The position numbers and the translations under genes are program-made. 64,000 bases of DNA from Collinsella sp. (GTDB lineage Bacteria; Actinomycetota; Coriobacteriia; Coriobacteriales; Coriobacteriaceae). This document shows positions 8,456-17,093 of this stretch, piece by piece. The stretch is from NCBI GenBank assembly GCA_031292915.1, contig JAUMSH010000086.1:62001-126000 (forward strand), read 5' to 3'. Each line of letters opens with the position of its first letter. The first letter of the stretch is position 1. Below the pieces are notes generated by a model, which saw nothing but the letters and a program-made list of their open reading frames with translations, made no database searches and was not told where the DNA came from.

Positions 8456-9388
8456 TTACTGACGATCGAGCTTGCGGACAGCAACGCGCTTGCTGTACTC
8501 GTCGACGTGACCAAAGTCGCCAATACCGACGGACTCGGCGACGTTGGCGCCGGTGGCCATAGCGAGCTTCATGGCCTCCTCGACGTTGTCGCGATCCCTG
8601 TACCACTTGTGCAGGAACGCAGCGAGGGTGCAATCGCCGGCGCAGACGGAAGAAACCAGCTTGATGTTGAACTCACGCTTGGCGTACCAGATGTCCTCGC
8701 CGTTGGAGAAGTAAGCGTCGCCGCGGCTACCGCGGGTGAGCAGCACGTTCTGAACGCCAGCGTCGTGAGCCATCTTCATGGCAACGCGAACCTCGTCGTC
8801 GGTATCGACCGGCACGCCGAAGATGGCCTTCATCTCGTGATGGTTCGGCTTGATGAGCAGCGGCTTCTTGTGAGCGAGCTCCTTGAGCTTGTCGGAGGAC
8901 AGGTCCAAGACGACGTCGGCGCCACGAGCCTGAGCGTGCTCCATGACCTGAGCCAGGAAGTCAGGCGTAGCTTTGGGAGGCACGGAGCCGGAAACGATCA
9001 GGCACTCGAGATCGCCCGCGGTGTCCAGGATGTTGTAGAGCTCCTCCTGGTGCTGCGGCGTGATCGGAGCACCCGGGTTCAGGATGCCGTACTCGTGCTG
9101 GCCATCGTTGACGTAGGTGTTAATGCGCGTGATACCGTCGGTCCAGACCGGGCGGCAGAGGCAACCCAGGTTCATGACCTCCTCGACGATGAACTTGCCC
9201 GTGAAGCCGGCGAAGAAGCCGAGCGCGACGGTGTCGACGCCCATCTTCTTAAAGGCGAAGGACACGTCGAGGCCCTTGCCGTTAGCCGTGTAGCTGGCCG
9301 AGCCGGTGCGGACGTTCTCGTCGGGCTCGAGCGGAGAGCTCGAAACCGTCATGTCGACAGCCGGGTTAGCGGTTAGCGTGTAGAACAT
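8456..9388 (-). CDS. fruK: 1-phosphofructokinase
   Basis: A 310-residue PfkB kinase that would phosphorylate fructose-1-phosphate, made by the EII transporter upstream, to fructose-1,6-bisphosphate. FYTLTANPAVDMTV opens the protein, TANGKGLDVSFAF marks the sugar site, and VCAGDCTLAAFL carries the catalytic aspartate. AGGGGG lies upstream of the ATG at 9388. It follows the Enzyme I gene by 74 bases on the same strand. Of the two paralogues this one is nearest the PTS genes, so the fruK name is placed here, but the sequence alone does not decide which is the true fructose-1-phosphate kinase. Confidence 0.85.
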   Translation of the reverse strand: MFYTLTANPAVDMTVSSSPLEPDENVRTGSASYTANGKGLDVSFAFKKMGVDTVALGFFAGFTGKFIVEEVMNLGCLCRPVWTDGITRINTYVNDGQHEYGILNPGAPITPQHQEELYNILDTAGDLECLIVSGSVPPKATPDFLAQVMEHAQARGADVVLDLSSDKLKELAHKKPLLIKPNHHEMKAIFGVPVDTDDEVRVAMKMAHDAGVQNVLLTRGSRGDAYFSNGEDIWYAKREFNIKLVSSVCAGDCTLAAFLHKWYRDRDNVEEAMKLAMATGANVAESVGIGDFGHVDEYSKRVAVRKLDRQ

Positions 9389-9462
9389 TTACAGTACCCC
9401 CTGTATATGTGAGGGCCGCTTGGCCGGCCCATTCCAACCACGCGGATACCTCTGATACCAAA

Positions 9463-11166
9463 TTAGCGAGCTGCGGACTCGAGCAGTGCCTTGACCTCGG
9501 CAGCGGTGTTGCAGGCGAGCGCCTTCTCGGCGAGCTCGTCGCACTCGGCCTTGGTCCACTGGCTGATGGTCTTGCGGGCGCGCAGGATGGACGGAGCACT
9601 CATCGAGAACTCCTCCAGGCCCCAGCTGATCAGCAGCGGCTCGAGCAGCGGATCGGCAGCGGCCTCGCCGCACATACCGACCATGATGCCGGCCTTGACG
9701 CCGCTCTCGATGATGTTCTTGAGCGAGCGGAGCACGGCGGGATAGTACACCTGGTACAGGTTAGAGATGGTGTCGTTGCCACGATCGGCGCACATGGTGT
9801 AGCCGATGAGGTCGTTGGTGCCGATGGAGAAGAAGTCGGCGACCTCGGCCAGACGGTCTGCGAGCAGCGAAGCGGCGGGCGTCTCGACCATGATGCCGAC
9901 CTCGATGTTCTCGTTGAACTTGCGACCCTCTTCGGTCAGCTCGGCCTTGCACTGCTCGACGAGCTCCTTGACAGCCAAAACCTCCTCGACGCAGGTGACG
10001 AGCGGGATCATGATCTTGACGTCACCGAAGGCGCTAGCGCGCAGCAGAGCGCGGAGCTGGACCTTGTACTGGTCGGGATTGGCCAGGCAGTAACGCACGG
10101 CGCGGAAGCCCATGAAGGGGTTATCTTCCTTGACCATGTGCAGATACGGAATCTCCTTGTCGCCACCCACATCGAGCGTGCGGATGATGACCGGAGCACC
10201 CTTGAGCGCGCTGGCGACCTTACGGTAGGCGTTGAACTGCTCCTCCTCGGAAGGAAGCTCAGCAGAGTCCATGAACAGGAACTCGGAGCGGAACAGACCG
10301 ATGGCCTCGGCGTCGTGATCGAGCGCGTTGGGCACGTCATCGGGGTTACCGATGTTGCAGGCGATGATCTTCTTGATGCCATCGGCAGTCACGGACGGCT
10401 TGCCACGGAAGGCCTCGAGGGCTGCCTTCTCGGCAGCGAAGGCCTCGGCCTTGGCGGTGTAGGCGGCGAGCGTCTCCTCGTCGGGATCGGCCTCAACGAT
10501 ACCCTTGCCACCGTCGACGACAACGGTCATACCGTTGCGCAGCGCGGTGCAGCTGTTGGAAACCGAAAGGACAGCCGGGATCTCGAGGGCGCGCGCAATA
10601 ATCGCGGAGTGCGACGTGCGGCCACCGGTCTCGGTGACGATACCGGCAACGTGGGCCTTATCGATCGTGGCGGTCATGGACGGCGTGAGGTCGTGCACGA
10701 CAACGACGGTGTTCTCGGGCAGGACGGAGAGGTCGACGACCTCCTTGCCCAGCAGCTCGGCCAGAATACCGGTGCGGATGTCGGCGATGTCGGCCGCGCG
10801 CAGACGGAACATCTCGTCGTCCATGGACAGGAACATGTTCTCGAACATGGTCGAGGTGTCCATGAGCGCCTGCTCGGCGCAGGTACCGCCGTCAATGGCG
10901 GCGTTGATGGCGTCGGTCATGCCCGGGTCCTGAGCCAGGACAATGTGTCCGCTCATGATCTCGGCCTCGGCCTCGCCCACCGTCTCCTTCATGTGGTCGG
11001 CCTGAGCCTGGGTCTTCTCGCAGAAGACCGAAAGAGCGGACTGATAGCGCTCCTTCTCTGCTGCCGAATCAGCAACCTCGTGCGGCTCAAACGTCAAGTC
11101 GGGATCGACGGCGACCATGACGGTGCCGATACCGATGCCCTCGGAAGCGTTGACTCCCTGATACAT
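9463..11166 (-). CDS. ptsI: PTS Enzyme I (phosphoenolpyruvate-protein phosphotransferase)
   Basis: A 567-residue cytoplasmic enzyme that takes phosphate from PEP and passes it to HPr. The phosphorylated histidine is H186 in GGRTSHSAIIAR; the C-terminal TIM barrel carries the PEP-binding GLFRSEFLFM and FRAVRYCL stretches and the catalytic cysteine of MVGMCGEAA. Length and order match classic Enzyme I. The ATG at 11166 is preferred because GAGAGG lies 7 bases upstream; the ATG at 11172 is too close. It sits between HPr and FruK genes, so the general PTS proteins are encoded inside the sugar-specific locus. Confidence 0.95.
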   Translation of the reverse strand: MYQGVNASEGIGIGTVMVAVDPDLTFEPHEVADSAAEKERYQSALSVFCEKTQAQADHMKETVGEAEAEIMSGHIVLAQDPGMTDAINAAIDGGTCAEQALMDTSTMFENMFLSMDDEMFRLRAADIADIRTGILAELLGKEVVDLSVLPENTVVVVHDLTPSMTATIDKAHVAGIVTETGGRTSHSAIIARALEIPAVLSVSNSCTALRNGMTVVVDGGKGIVEADPDEETLAAYTAKAEAFAAEKAALEAFRGKPSVTADGIKKIIACNIGNPDDVPNALDHDAEAIGLFRSEFLFMDSAELPSEEEQFNAYRKVASALKGAPVIIRTLDVGGDKEIPYLHMVKEDNPFMGFRAVRYCLANPDQYKVQLRALLRASAFGDVKIMIPLVTCVEEVLAVKELVEQCKAELTEEGRKFNENIEVGIMVETPAASLLADRLAEVADFFSIGTNDLIGYTMCADRGNDTISNLYQVYYPAVLRSLKNIIESGVKAGIMVGMCGEAAADPLLEPLLISWGLEEFSMSAPSILRARKTISQWTKAECDELAEKALACNTAAEVKALLESAAR

Positions 11167-11217
11167 TCCCATTCCTCTCTCCGTGTCATGTGATAAAGCG
11201 TTTTGCCATATCCATGA

Positions 11218-11255
11218 CAAAAGAGCGCAGCTACCTTACAACAGGTCACTGCGCC
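11218..11255 (-). terminator. Hairpin with T-run between HPr and Enzyme I genes
   Basis: GCGCAGTGACCT pairs imperfectly with AGGTAGCTGCGC on the minus strand, followed by TCTTTT. It could partly terminate HPr transcripts so that HPr is made in excess over Enzyme I, as is common for these proteins. Confidence 0.6.
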
Positions 11256-11299
11256 CCCAAATATGAACTTAGTTGTTCAACATGCGACCCGTTTGAGTT

Positions 11300-11563
11300 C
11301 TACTCGCCAAGACCGCTCTTGATGAGCTCGATGGCAGCAGCCAGAGCCTCGGCCTCGTCAGCGCCGTCGCACTTGACCTCGACCTCGGTGCCGCAGGGGA
11401 TACCAGCAGCCATGAGGGCCATCGGGGACTTGCCGTTGACCTCCTTCTCGGGGGTAACGACCGTCACGTCACAGGCGTACTTGCCCATGGTGGAGGCGAA
11501 GAGGCCGGCCGGACGCATGTGAAGACCCTGCGGATTGACGAGGGTAGCCTTCTCAGAAACCAT
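11300..11563 (-). CDS. ptsH: PTS phosphocarrier protein HPr
   Basis: An 87-residue HPr that carries phosphate from Enzyme I to the EIIA domain. The active histidine is H15 in GLHMRPAG and the regulatory serine, target of HPr kinase in Gram-positives, is S46 in NGKSPMALM. An AAGGAG ribosome site lies 7 bases before the ATG at 11563. It is followed by Enzyme I on the same strand and preceded by a 546-base non-coding gap holding two inverted-repeat elements. Confidence 0.96.
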   Translation of the reverse strand: MVSEKATLVNPQGLHMRPAGLFASTMGKYACDVTVVTPEKEVNGKSPMALMAAGIPCGTEVEVKCDGADEAEALAAAIELIKSGLGE

Positions 11564-11701
11564 AATTGACTCCTTTTTTGTGTTTAACCCCTGTCATGCA
11601 TGCGGCAGGAGTCAGATTCACGACGTTGTTTATATTAACTCACATCAAACTGTTTTTCATTATGTTTCGCACGAATTGTTGGACAGATGTGTTTGTCGTC
11701 C

Positions 11702-11853
11702 GCTTGCTCGCCCCCAGGGGGCCGGGCGTGGCCAGTGAGATTTCCTGCTCTACAGTCCTGCTCGCCCGAAGAGCACATTGAGTGCTCTTCGGCTCGTGCG
11801 GAACTCGCGATAAATCTCGCAGGCCGCGCCCGGCCCCCTGTGGGCGAGCAAGC
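11702..11853. repeat. Long inverted-repeat element with nested hairpin
   Basis: Two 42-base arms (11702-11743 and 11812-11853) are reverse complements at all but four positions, two of which would still pair as G-U. The 68-base centre holds a second perfect 11-base hairpin (CCGAAGAGCAC/GTGCTCTTCGG, 11766-11792, loop ATTGA). No open frame is visible. The shape is that of a small non-autonomous mobile element or a highly structured RNA. No target-site duplication is evident. Confidence 0.75.
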
Positions 11854-11958
11854 TGCGGAAACTCAGTCGGTCCAGAGCAATATCGTGCGAACGGAATTCT
11901 GGCTGATTTTTGTTCGCCTGGTTGAACTAGTTGAAGGGGCCTATCTGTACCCTTTTGT

Positions 11959-12027
11959 AAGTTGTGGTGAAATAGGGACTGAATTTGGGGTTGAATCGTT
12001 TACACAGTCCCTATTTCACCGCAACTT
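11959..12027. repeat. Inverted repeat, AAGTTGCGGTGAAATAGGGA family
   Basis: The 23-base arms (11959-11981 and 12005-12027) are complementary with one T/C difference and are separated by 23 bases. They match the element at 3163-3231 in arm sequence and overall length. It lies between the EII gene terminator and the longer inverted repeat. Confidence 0.8.
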
Positions 12028-12038
12028 ATTTGGGGATG

Positions 12039-12073
12039 AAAAAGGCGGAGGCCCTGGAGAGGGTCTCCGCCTT
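12039..12073 (-). terminator. Terminator of the fructose EII gene
   Basis: AAGGCGGAGACCC and the matching GGGCCTCCGCCTT form a strong stem on the minus strand, followed by a run of Ts, about 36 bases past the stop codon. Confidence 0.85.
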
Positions 12074-12109
12074 TGTTACAAGGGGCGATGTTATTCGCGT
12101 ACCGTGGAA

Positions 12110-14113
12110 TTAGACCAGGCGGGCGTTGATCGTCTTGGCGATCTCGGCGGCGTCGGTGGAACCCTTGACGGTGGCACGGAAGTCCTCGTCCATGAGCGCC
12201 TCGGCGACCTTGGACAGGATCTTGAGGTGCGTGGTGCCAGCCTGAGCGCCCGGGATGAGCAGGGCAATGGCAACGTTGACGGGAGCGCCGTCCATGGTGT
12301 CCCAACCGGTCACGCCAGAGTCGTCCTTGACGACGATGACGGCAGCCTCGGTGATGGCGTCGGACTTGGCATGCGGAATAGCGAAGCCCTCCATCATGCC
12401 CGTGGTGCCCTCGGCCTCGCGGGCCAGGAAGGCGTTCATAACGGCGTCGGCGTCGCCGGCGATACCGGCCTTGACGGCCTGGTTGGAAACAAAGCTCAAG
12501 GCCTCGTCACGAGAAGCGAAGTCCTCGGCGACAAAGACGTTCTCGACCTTCACGAAGTCGGAAGCCTCGGCCTTGGGGGCCTCGACGGCAGCGGCCTTGG
12601 GGGCCTCAACCGGCTTGGCTGCAGGAGCGGCCTTATGGTTCTTCTCGAAGTCGTACTTCTTGAAGGCCACGAACAGGATGCCACCGATCACGGCGCCGAT
12701 GAGGATAGCGAGGACCCACAGCGGACCGTTCTCGACAACGGGCAGGACCAGGAAGCCACCGTGGGGCGCCGGATCATGAACGTTGAACATGATGGTCAGG
12801 ATCGAAGCGATGGAGGAACCGAGCATCATGATGGGCATGACGGGCCAGATGTTCTTGGTCATGAACGGAATGGCGCCCTCGGTGATGTGGGTGCAACCAA
12901 GGATGAGGTTGACGACACCGGCGTCGTGATCCTCCTGGCTGAAGTACTTCTTGCCGACAACGACGGCGAAGGTGGTGATCAGCGGCGGAACGATGCAGGC
13001 GGCGGAGACGGCAGCCATGAAGTTGGTGCCGAAGTTGTAGGTGTCGGTACCGACACCGGCGGCCAGAGCCTCGGTGAGCATAGCGGTACCGGTGACGTAA
13101 GCAGCCTTGTTGACCGGGCCACCCATGTCAAAGGCGCACATGCAGCCGATGGCAAGACCCAGGACAACGGCGCCAGAGGCGGACAGGCCCTTGAGGAAGT
13201 CCATCATGGCGGTGTTGATGGCAGCCATGGGGCCGGAGATGCCGAGCATGACCAGACCGACGATGGCGGTCGAGAACAGCGGGTACAGGAAGATAGCCTT
13301 GAGGCCGTCCAGGTTCTTGGGCAGACCGGCAAAAACCTTCTCGAGCAGCAGGATGACATAGCCAGCGAGGAAGCCGCCGACGATGCCGCCCAGGAAGCCA
13401 AAGCCCACACCTGCGCCACCGGCGTCGATCATACCGGTATCGGCGTTAACAGGCAGACCCTGGATGGCGATCATACCGGCGACGAAACCGGGAACGAGCG
13501 CCGGACGCTTGCCGATGGATTCGGCGATGTAGGCGGAAAGCACCGGAACCATGAGGTTCATGGCGATGCCGCCGATGATCTTGAGCATCGCAGCAAAACT
13601 GTTGTAGTCAGACGCCGTCGAATCGAAGGACGTAATGCCCCACAGGAACGAGACAGCGGTCAGAACACCACCGGCAACAACGAAGACCAGCATGTGGCTG
13701 ACGCCGTTCATGAGGTGCTTGTAGATGATGTGGCCGATGGACTCCTTCTCCTCGACATCGTCCTCGACATCGGCGGCAGCTGCAACCGTGTCGTCACCCT
13801 TGGCGGCGAGCGCGCGATCAATCAGCTTACCGGCGGCCTCAACGGACAGGGCCTTGGAAACACCAACGGAAACCATGGGCTTGCCGGCGAAACGCTCAGC
13901 CTGGACATCCTTGTCGGCTGCGACGACGACGGCCTTGGCGCCAGCGATCTCACTCTTGGTGAGCTCGTTCTCGACACCGACCTGGCCATGAGTCTCGACC
14001 TTAATGGTCAGACCGCGCTCGGCAGCTGCCTTCTCCAGCGCCTCCTTCGCCATGAAGGTGTGCGCAATGCCGGTCGGGCAACCGGTCGCGGCGATGATGT
14101 CAAACTTAGCCAT
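12110..14113 (-). CDS. fruA: PTS fructose-family transporter subunit IIBCA
   Basis: A 667-residue membrane protein that takes up and phosphorylates a sugar, probably fructose to fructose-1-phosphate. Domain order is IIB (residues 1-100, phosphocysteine C12 in AATGCPTGIAHTF), IIC (about 125-480, many membrane segments, with FDMGGPVNKAAY) and, after an Ala/Pro/Lys linker rich in PAAKP and EAPKA, IIA (about 520-667, phosphohistidine near 581 in FAIPHAKSD). The ATG at 14113 follows GAAGGAGG; the frame is open further upstream but without a ribosome site. It is divergent from the RpiR regulator and its product feeds the FruK genes downstream. Mannitol- or mannose-type specificity is less likely given the IIB and IIA sequences. 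Confidence 0.93.
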   Translation of the reverse strand: MAKFDIIAATGCPTGIAHTFMAKEALEKAAAERGLTIKVETHGQVGVENELTKSEIAGAKAVVVAADKDVQAERFAGKPMVSVGVSKALSVEAAGKLIDRALAAKGDDTVAAAADVEDDVEEKESIGHIIYKHLMNGVSHMLVFVVAGGVLTAVSFLWGITSFDSTASDYNSFAAMLKIIGGIAMNLMVPVLSAYIAESIGKRPALVPGFVAGMIAIQGLPVNADTGMIDAGGAGVGFGFLGGIVGGFLAGYVILLLEKVFAGLPKNLDGLKAIFLYPLFSTAIVGLVMLGISGPMAAINTAMMDFLKGLSASGAVVLGLAIGCMCAFDMGGPVNKAAYVTGTAMLTEALAAGVGTDTYNFGTNFMAAVSAACIVPPLITTFAVVVGKKYFSQEDHDAGVVNLILGCTHITEGAIPFMTKNIWPVMPIMMLGSSIASILTIMFNVHDPAPHGGFLVLPVVENGPLWVLAILIGAVIGGILFVAFKKYDFEKNHKAAPAAKPVEAPKAAAVEAPKAEASDFVKVENVFVAEDFASRDEALSFVSNQAVKAGIAGDADAVMNAFLAREAEGTTGMMEGFAIPHAKSDAITEAAVIVVKDDSGVTGWDTMDGAPVNVAIALLIPGAQAGTTHLKILSKVAEALMDEDFRATVKGSTDAAEIAKTINARLV

Positions 14114-14385
14114 GTGTCCCTCCTTCTTGAGTACAGCGCCCGCGGGCGCTCCCCTACACGCGCTTCGATGCGCGTTTTTCCACAACTGAAAGATACCAAC
14201 CTACCGTCCGCGTGAGAAGAGACAAGGTGCAATTCTCCGGTGAAAGGTTCTTTCATAACCGTAAACGGTAAGTGAAAGTTTACCATCAACACTTGAAACG
14301 GCAAGGTGTATCTTGTAATTGAAAATGCCCGTATACTATGGCATTGCGAATCAAATTAGATTTTCATGCCAACCAGGAGCCATCC
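14114..14385. promoter_or_regulatory. Divergent control region of the EII and RpiR genes
   Basis: This 272-base gap must hold both divergent promoters. It contains a 16-base perfect palindrome AGCGCCCGCGGGCGCT (14135-14150) and an ACGCGC/GCGCGT hairpin (14158-14175) in the EII leader, and a TATACT box at 14332-14337 before the regulator. I could not fix a clear -35 element or operator. Confidence 0.4.
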
Positions 14386-15243
14386 ATGACCGATAGTAGC
14401 AAGAGCGCACTTTCCCTCATTAGTACCCACCAGGGATACAGCGAGTCCGAGCAGCGCATTGTCGACTATATATTGGAGCACCAGTCCGAGGCTCCACGCC
14501 TCACGGCGGCTCAGCTCTCACGCGCCGCTGCCACGTCCGAGGCGACCGTTTCGCGCTTCTGCCGCAAGCTTGGGTTTGGCAGCTTCCGCAGCTTTCAGTT
14601 TTCGTTGGCGAGGGATTTGGAAAGCCAGCGCAACGAGGGCCTGACCGACGAGGTCTCGCTCGACAATATGGAGCAGAGCCTCAAGAACATCCTGGCTGCC
14701 AAGGTGAGCGAGCTTAATGCGACCATCGACGGAATCGACCACGATACGCTGGCGGCTGTTGTGCATGCCCTTAAGCATGCAGGGGTTATTGAGTTTGCGG
14801 CTGTGGGCAATACGAACGCGGTCGCGCTCGATGCGACGTTTAAGTTTTCGCAGCTGGGCCTGCGCTGCATGGCGAGCACCATTAGCGAGACATCAATCGG
14901 CTTTGCGCTCACGTTACGCCCGGGTGACGTCATCGTGCTTATCTCAAACTCCGGCAAATCGCGCCGACTGAATCGCATGGCAAAAGCGGCTCGCAACTGC
15001 GGCGCAACCGTAGTCGTCATCAGCAGCGACAGCAAATCCCCGCTCGCGCGTCTGGCAGACTACACCTTTAATACCGTCAACCACGAAGCGCTGCTGACGA
15101 CGGGCGACTTTGCGTTCTCTAAGATCAGCGCCACGATGATCATCGAAGTCATCTACAACTTCCTGCTGCCCGAGATTGAAGACGCGCGTGAGCATATCAG
15201 CTACTACGAGGAGCTCATCCAGCCGGATAAGGTCGTTGAGTAG
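14386..15243 (+). CDS. RpiR/MurR-family transcriptional regulator
   Basis: A 285-residue sugar-phosphate-responsive regulator. The N-terminal helix-turn-helix includes LTAAQLSRAAATSEATVSRF and RKLGFGSFRSFQ (about 40-75). The C-terminal SIS domain (about 110-250) carries IEFAAVGNTNAVALDA and VIVLISNSGKSRRLN, which bind phosphosugars. The ATG at 14386 has AGGAG upstream, better than the longer frame from 14338. Divergent position next to the fructose EII gene suggests it controls the PTS locus in response to a sugar phosphate; this is inferred from position only. Confidence 0.9.
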   Translation: MTDSSKSALSLISTHQGYSESEQRIVDYILEHQSEAPRLTAAQLSRAAATSEATVSRFCRKLGFGSFRSFQFSLARDLESQRNEGLTDEVSLDNMEQSLKNILAAKVSELNATIDGIDHDTLAAVVHALKHAGVIEFAAVGNTNAVALDATFKFSQLGLRCMASTISETSIGFALTLRPGDVIVLISNSGKSRRLNRMAKAARNCGATVVVISSDSKSPLARLADYTFNTVNHEALLTTGDFAFSKISATMIIEVIYNFLLPEIEDAREHISYYEELIQPDKVVE

Positions 15244-15273
15244 GTAAATTGGGGAGCCGATAGACGCCCCTCG

Positions 15274-15431
15274 CCACGAAATCCGCCCATCTACTACGTT
15301 TTAACCTCAAGCGCCAACCATACACCCAAAATAGAGAAAACCGCAGGCGTTCTACCTGCGGTTTTCTTTTTGCAATTCTTGGCGTGGTTGCCGATGCCCT
15401 GCCAAACGTAGTAGATGGACCCGTTTCGTGG
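15274..15431. repeat. Inverted repeat flanking a bidirectional terminator
   Basis: The 28-base arms 15274-15301 and 15404-15431 are complementary except for a few positions near the CCACGAAA end; CATCTACTACGTTT pairs perfectly. The terminator at 15335-15371 lies between them. The element separates two convergent genes. Confidence 0.65.
15335..15371. terminator. Bidirectional terminator between rpiR and recN
   Basis: GAAAACCGCAGG pairs perfectly with CCTGCGGTTTTC around a 7-base loop. TTTTT follows on the plus strand, and the A-rich left flank gives Ts on the minus strand. It serves the convergent regulator and recN units. Confidence 0.88.
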
Positions 15432-15464
15432 CGGCCGGATTGGACATACATGTGGCGGCTCGGC

Positions 15465-17093
15465 CTAGGCACGCGCCTCCGCAAGCATCTGTTTGGCGTG
15501 CGCCAGGCTTGCCTCGGACTGATCGCCGCTCAACATGCGGGCGATCTCGGCGGTACGCGCTTCGCCGGTTACCTCGTCCAAATGCGTCTGGGGAACATCG
15601 CCTGGTTCCTTGCTGACAACATAATGCTTGTCGGCCATGACGGCGACCTGCGCCAAGTGGGTTACGACAATCACCTGATGCGTAGAGGCGAGATCTGCGA
15701 GCACGCCCGCGAGTGCACGCGCCGTGGAGCCACCGACACCAGCATCGACCTCGTCAAACACCAGCGTATCGACACCGTCCGCGTTACCGAGGACAACCTT
15801 ACTTGCCAGCATGACGCGGCTGAGCTCGCCGCCCGACGCAATGCGGCGCAGGGGACGTGGCGTCAAGCCGGCACCGCTGCGGTATAGCAGCTCGTAGCTC
15901 GAAGGACCAACGGGCGTCCACTCAGCACGGGGAAGATCGCGCGACTCCCAGACGAGCTCGGCACTACCCATCTCCAAGCGCGCCATCTGGCGGCCAACCT
16001 CGTGGCAGAAGCGCGGGGCCGCCGTATTGCGAGCGCGCTTAAGTGCCTTGGCAGCGGCAAACAACTCGCGCTCGGCGCTCCCGAGTGCCTCACGCGCCTT
16101 TTTGATCTGCTCATCGCCATCATCGACCAGGGACAGCAGTTCTTGCGAGCGATCGCGCATGGCAAAAACATCGTCCATAGTGGGACCCCACTGACGCAAC
16201 AGACCCTTGAGGTCGGAATACCGCTCACGCATGCGAGCGAGCTCGCGCGGGTCGAAGGCGACGCCATCGCGATAGGAACGAAGCTCGTTCGCGCAATCCT
16301 CAAGGGAGATACAGGCATCCGAAAGCGCATCGGCAATGTCGCCCAGCTTGCGATCGACGGCAGCCATACGGGAAAGCTCTGCCACGGCACTGTTCACGGC
16401 ATCGAGCGCTCCCCCTTCGGCAGCAAGCGATGCATGGGCATCATTGGCCGTGGCAACCAGTACCTCGGCATGTTCGGAGCGCGGCAGCAGTTCCTCGAGT
16501 TCCTCATACTCGCCCGGTTTGGGGTCGACCTCGCCGATGCGCTCGAGCGCAAAGCGCGCCTCCTCGACGCGGCTCCCCTGCGCACGCGAGGCCTCTTCAA
16601 CACGTCGAACCTCCTTGGCGGCGGCACGCGATGCCTTAAAGCAGGCGCGGTACGCATCCAGCGCCTCGAGCGCAGAGCGTCCCGCCCACGCATCAACCAT
16701 CGCAACGTGATGCGCCGGATCGAGCAAGCGTTGGTGCTCGTGCTGGCCGCACAAATCCATCATCACGCCAACGCGCTCCGAAAGCTCGCGCACGCTGGCG
16801 ATGCGGCCGTCAATCTTGACGCGGCTGCGACCCTCGGCAGAAAGGCTGCGCTGCACGGTAAAGCCCTCCGCGTCGTGTGGGCCGTCAAACAGGCGCGCCT
16901 CGACGCTCGCCAGCGCCTCGCCCTCACGCACCGTCGACGAATCCGCGCGCTCGCCCAAAATAAGCTTGAGCGCCGAGAGCAGCGCAGTCTTGCCGGCGCC
17001 GGTCTCACCGGTCAGGACAGTCAGGCCGGCACTCGGCACCAGCGTCGCCTCGCGAATGAGTGCAATGTTAGAAACCTGCAGCTCATCGATCAT
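15465..17093 (-). CDS. recN: DNA repair protein RecN
   Basis: A 542-residue SMC-like ATPase for double-strand-break repair. Walker A is GETGAGKTALL (about 29-39), with a long helical coiled-coil middle (about 150-370, rich in E, R and A), then the signature ASGGELSRVMLA and Walker B LVFDEVDAGVGG. CGGAG precedes the ATG at 17093. Its start overlaps the end of nadK by 11 bases, so it is the last gene of the efp-asp23-nusB-xseB-tlyA-nadK-recN block, an order also known from Firmicutes. Confidence 0.95.
   Translation of the reverse strand: MIDELQVSNIALIREATLVPSAGLTVLTGETGAGKTALLSALKLILGERADSSTVREGEALASVEARLFDGPHDAEGFTVQRSLSAEGRSRVKIDGRIASVRELSERVGVMMDLCGQHEHQRLLDPAHHVAMVDAWAGRSALEALDAYRACFKASRAAAKEVRRVEEASRAQGSRVEEARFALERIGEVDPKPGEYEELEELLPRSEHAEVLVATANDAHASLAAEGGALDAVNSAVAELSRMAAVDRKLGDIADALSDACISLEDCANELRSYRDGVAFDPRELARMRERYSDLKGLLRQWGPTMDDVFAMRDRSQELLSLVDDGDEQIKKAREALGSAERELFAAAKALKRARNTAAPRFCHEVGRQMARLEMGSAELVWESRDLPRAEWTPVGPSSYELLYRSGAGLTPRPLRRIASGGELSRVMLASKVVLGNADGVDTLVFDEVDAGVGGSTARALAGVLADLASTHQVIVVTHLAQVAVMADKHYVVSKEPGDVPQTHLDEVTGEARTAEIARMLSGDQSEASLAHAKQMLAEARA

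Noticed and set aside
9409..11193. 594-codon open frame on the plus strand opposite ptsI
   Set aside because: Its translation has no recognisable domain and is rich in residues expected from reading high-GC codons backwards; the minus strand encodes clear Enzyme I.
11687..14215. 842-codon open frame on the plus strand opposite fruA
   Set aside because: A shadow of the PTS EII gene; no ribosome site, no domain, and it runs through the inverted repeats.
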